Shown in pieces: positions 27,803-29,372 of a DNA stretch of 29,372 bases. The stretch's first letter is position 1, and every line of letters begins with the position of its first letter. This stretch comes from Priapulus caudatus. Lineage: Eukaryota > Priapulida > Priapulimorpha > Priapulimorphida > Priapulidae. Under the pieces are notes generated by a model that did no database searches, was not told where the DNA came from, and worked only from the letters and a program-made list of their open reading frames with translations. Location: the NCBI RefSeq assembly GCF_000485595.1, contig NW_014577401.1:142444-171815 (forward strand), read 5' to 3'. The position numbers and the translations under genes were made by a program.

Positions 27803-28520
27803 AATGAACTACTATTCTACCCTCTTCTTTCTCCTTCCATCACTCTGTTCATTACAAATTCTTTTTCGCTACTTTCCCTTTCGGCACTGCGTTTCTTTTC
27901 TCTCCCACTTTTCTACCTACTCTTTCCCTACCCTCCTTTCCATAAACACGTATCAGCCTATTGGTTTACCGTTTATTCCCTAGTATTGCCTATCTATTTG
28001 CCCATTTACTGCTTATCAATTACCCATTTATTGCCTATGTCATGTATTTCATATTGCTTGCTTATTTTATTATATTATTGCGTTTCCACTGCCGTATTTC
28101 CTCGTGTTTTAATCCGTAATTATTCATAACAGTTTTAATTTACTGCTTATACGTTTAAAATTGTATTGCTGTTACCATGAATTTTGCTTTCACCTGCATG
28201 CGCTTCAATTTTGTTTTGCCGCTACATTTCGCGCTAAGTTTTCTGCTTTACATGCTATTGTTATTACTGCACTTCATTATTATGCTTTCCTGCTTTTCTC
28301 TGTATTATTGTCATCTTGTTTACAAAATTTTATCCTAGTGCATATCCTGCCTTCCGCCAATCCCTGCTAACGGCTACATCTTCTATACCTACCTATGCTA
28401 CCTCTTCATTTTACATTTCTAAATTCCCATCAAACTTGACTAAAGTAATAGGATCTTCAATGATTGCGACAAATAACATTACCGTTGCTCTCCACACGGA
28501 AGTTTACACCCCATTTTAGT
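27803..28520 (+). pseudogene. T-rich hydrophobic frames, core copy 2, frameshifted
   Basis: Same sequence as 14167-14899. The ATG at 27804 (MNYYSTLFFLLPS) shifts frame after a few codons because of one-base differences (CTCCTTCC against CTCCCTTCC). Conservation here is of DNA, not of a reading frame. Confidence 0.35.
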
Positions 28521-28960
28521 AGAGCAGCCGGAGCTGCATTGACGATGGGTCATCGTCTTTCCCCGGTGTGGGGGGAAACGTAGCAAGGCTGATGTCATTG
28601 CGCGACCGCATTTAGCACCAGCCCACACACAGGCTAATTTTACACCATACCAACGGGCTAGAAGCACCGATCTATCTCTGGACTGCTGGACACATACATT
28701 GCTACTGATAGCCAACCAGGGTGCAACCGCACACCCATTACACATTACACATCTATGGCTATCTATATCACCTCTATTCTTAACTTGCCGAGGGGGCGTA
28801 ACACATCTCCAACCCCACTCGCCAATTGTCATTCATACCGTCATCACATTACAACTGTTCGTAGGCGCTAATAAGGGACCTATGCCTTCCTTGTAGCCAG
28901 CAGTGATTGGTAGAAGCATATTCGGTAGTGGGATCGCGACTCACCTTGCAAGATCGGGGG

Positions 28961-29030
28961 TATAAAAGAGCCCTCACGAGAGACACGGGGCTCTCATCCT
29001 CACCCTCGTCTGTTGCTAAATTTAGTGTGT
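28961..29030 (+). promoter_or_regulatory. TATA promoter at the 3' end of core copy 2
   Basis: TATAAAAG at 28961-28968 with the flanks GATCGGGGG and AGCCCTCACGAGAGACA conserved against copy 1. The predicted transcript would start near GGGGCTCTCATCC and enter U7. Confidence 0.6.
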
Positions 29031-29087
29031 AGTGCGCAACCTGTAGTTTACCCTGTGTGATTTGTACGTGTTTTAGTGAGTATATAA

Positions 29088-29372
29088 TATACGGTGAAAC
29101 GGCAGTTTGTAAACTACATCCTTCTACTCTTTTATTCCTGTTTTACACACAATTACACGGCGCACATAGCACGCAAGCTACAGCGCACAGTTGTCTGGCA
29201 GCCGCAATTATCCAGCGACTACAATATGTATAAACAGTCATATCATAATCAAACAACAATCATATACAGGAGTCCTGGTACGTATAACTATGAAAACGCA
29301 ACTAACCATTTATATACTGGGAGAATATCGGTGAAGACCTATAATCGAAATTGAACTCATTCTATAAAGATA
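29088..29372 (+). repeat. Full-length U repeat, copy U7 (runs off the window)
   Basis: Starts ATACGGTGAAACGGCAGTTT and is parallel to U4. Between ACAATATGTATAAACA and TACAGGAGTCCTGG it has about 30 extra bases (AGTCATATCATAATCAAACA onward). The window ends at AAAGATA. Confidence 0.9.

Larger units (their letters stand above)
23932..29078 (+). mobile_element. Core repeat copy 2, interrupted at 25965-27756
   Basis: Collinear with 11885-15487. The first open frame is intact here, while many other positions have one-base losses compared with copy 1. U7 follows within about 10 bp of its 3' end, showing the unbroken core/U junction. Confidence 0.75.

Noticed and set aside
10500-29372. CRISPR-like array made of U repeats or palindromes
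   Set aside because: Spacing is irregular, units are long or separated by microsatellites, and the organism is eukaryotic.

Overview
Eukaryotic, almost certainly metazoan, genomic DNA. It contains spliced genes for secreted glycine/tyrosine-rich proteins, AATAAA poly(A) signals, nested DNA-transposon remains, long microsatellites and a 25-N assembly gap. Interstitial (CCCTAA)n/(TTAGGG)n tracts fit the vertebrate-type telomere motif, as in molluscs and annelids, rather than arthropod TTAGG or nematode TTAGGC. Together with shematrin-like GGYGGYG proteins this suggests a marine lophotrochozoan, most likely a mollusc; that is inference.

1-5,620: a damaged or partial shematrin-like gene (gene 1). 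Only its last coding exon (5007-5255) is visible. Its intron is split by a composite inverted-repeat element (593-4953). This element carries three arrays of purine/pyrimidine-alternating TGCG/CACG repeats, a nested TTAA-type element (1778-2180) and a MITE with telomeric repeats (3632-3851).

5,620-10,160: a non-coding stretch with a hAT-like MITE (6823-7270), then gene 2, an apparently complete shematrin-like gene of three exons (promoter 8484, signal-peptide exon 8909-8947, Gly/Tyr exon 9173-9727). Gene 2 has a frameshifted C-terminal remnant after its stop.

10,160-20,320: a tandem run of a 165-bp repeat (called U here) separated by CA/CACG microsatellites, then a ~3.6-kb repeat of unknown class (core copy 1, 11885-15487). 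Core copy 1 is separated from a full U copy by a 4.2-kb TIR transposon (15494-19690).

20,320-23,660: mostly unannotatable DNA with a ~0.7-kb CT tract and an orphan copy of the shematrin-like promoter and first exon (23142-23196).

23,660-29,372: core copy 2, again between U copies, interrupted by a 1.8-kb nest of repeats (25965-27756) that includes a ~370-bp near-perfect palindrome and a second telomere-repeat MITE.

The most novel signal is a set of very short (30-49 bp) palindromic insertions. They begin CAGGAG, end CTCCTG, and each is flanked by a perfect 7-bp target duplication (10492, 10913, 23241, 26488); one has empty sites elsewhere in the window. The only credible host genes are the shematrin-like family; everything else is mobile or simple-sequence DNA. 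Between the two core copies single-base indels are very common, so either decay or a noisy consensus has broken their reading frames.
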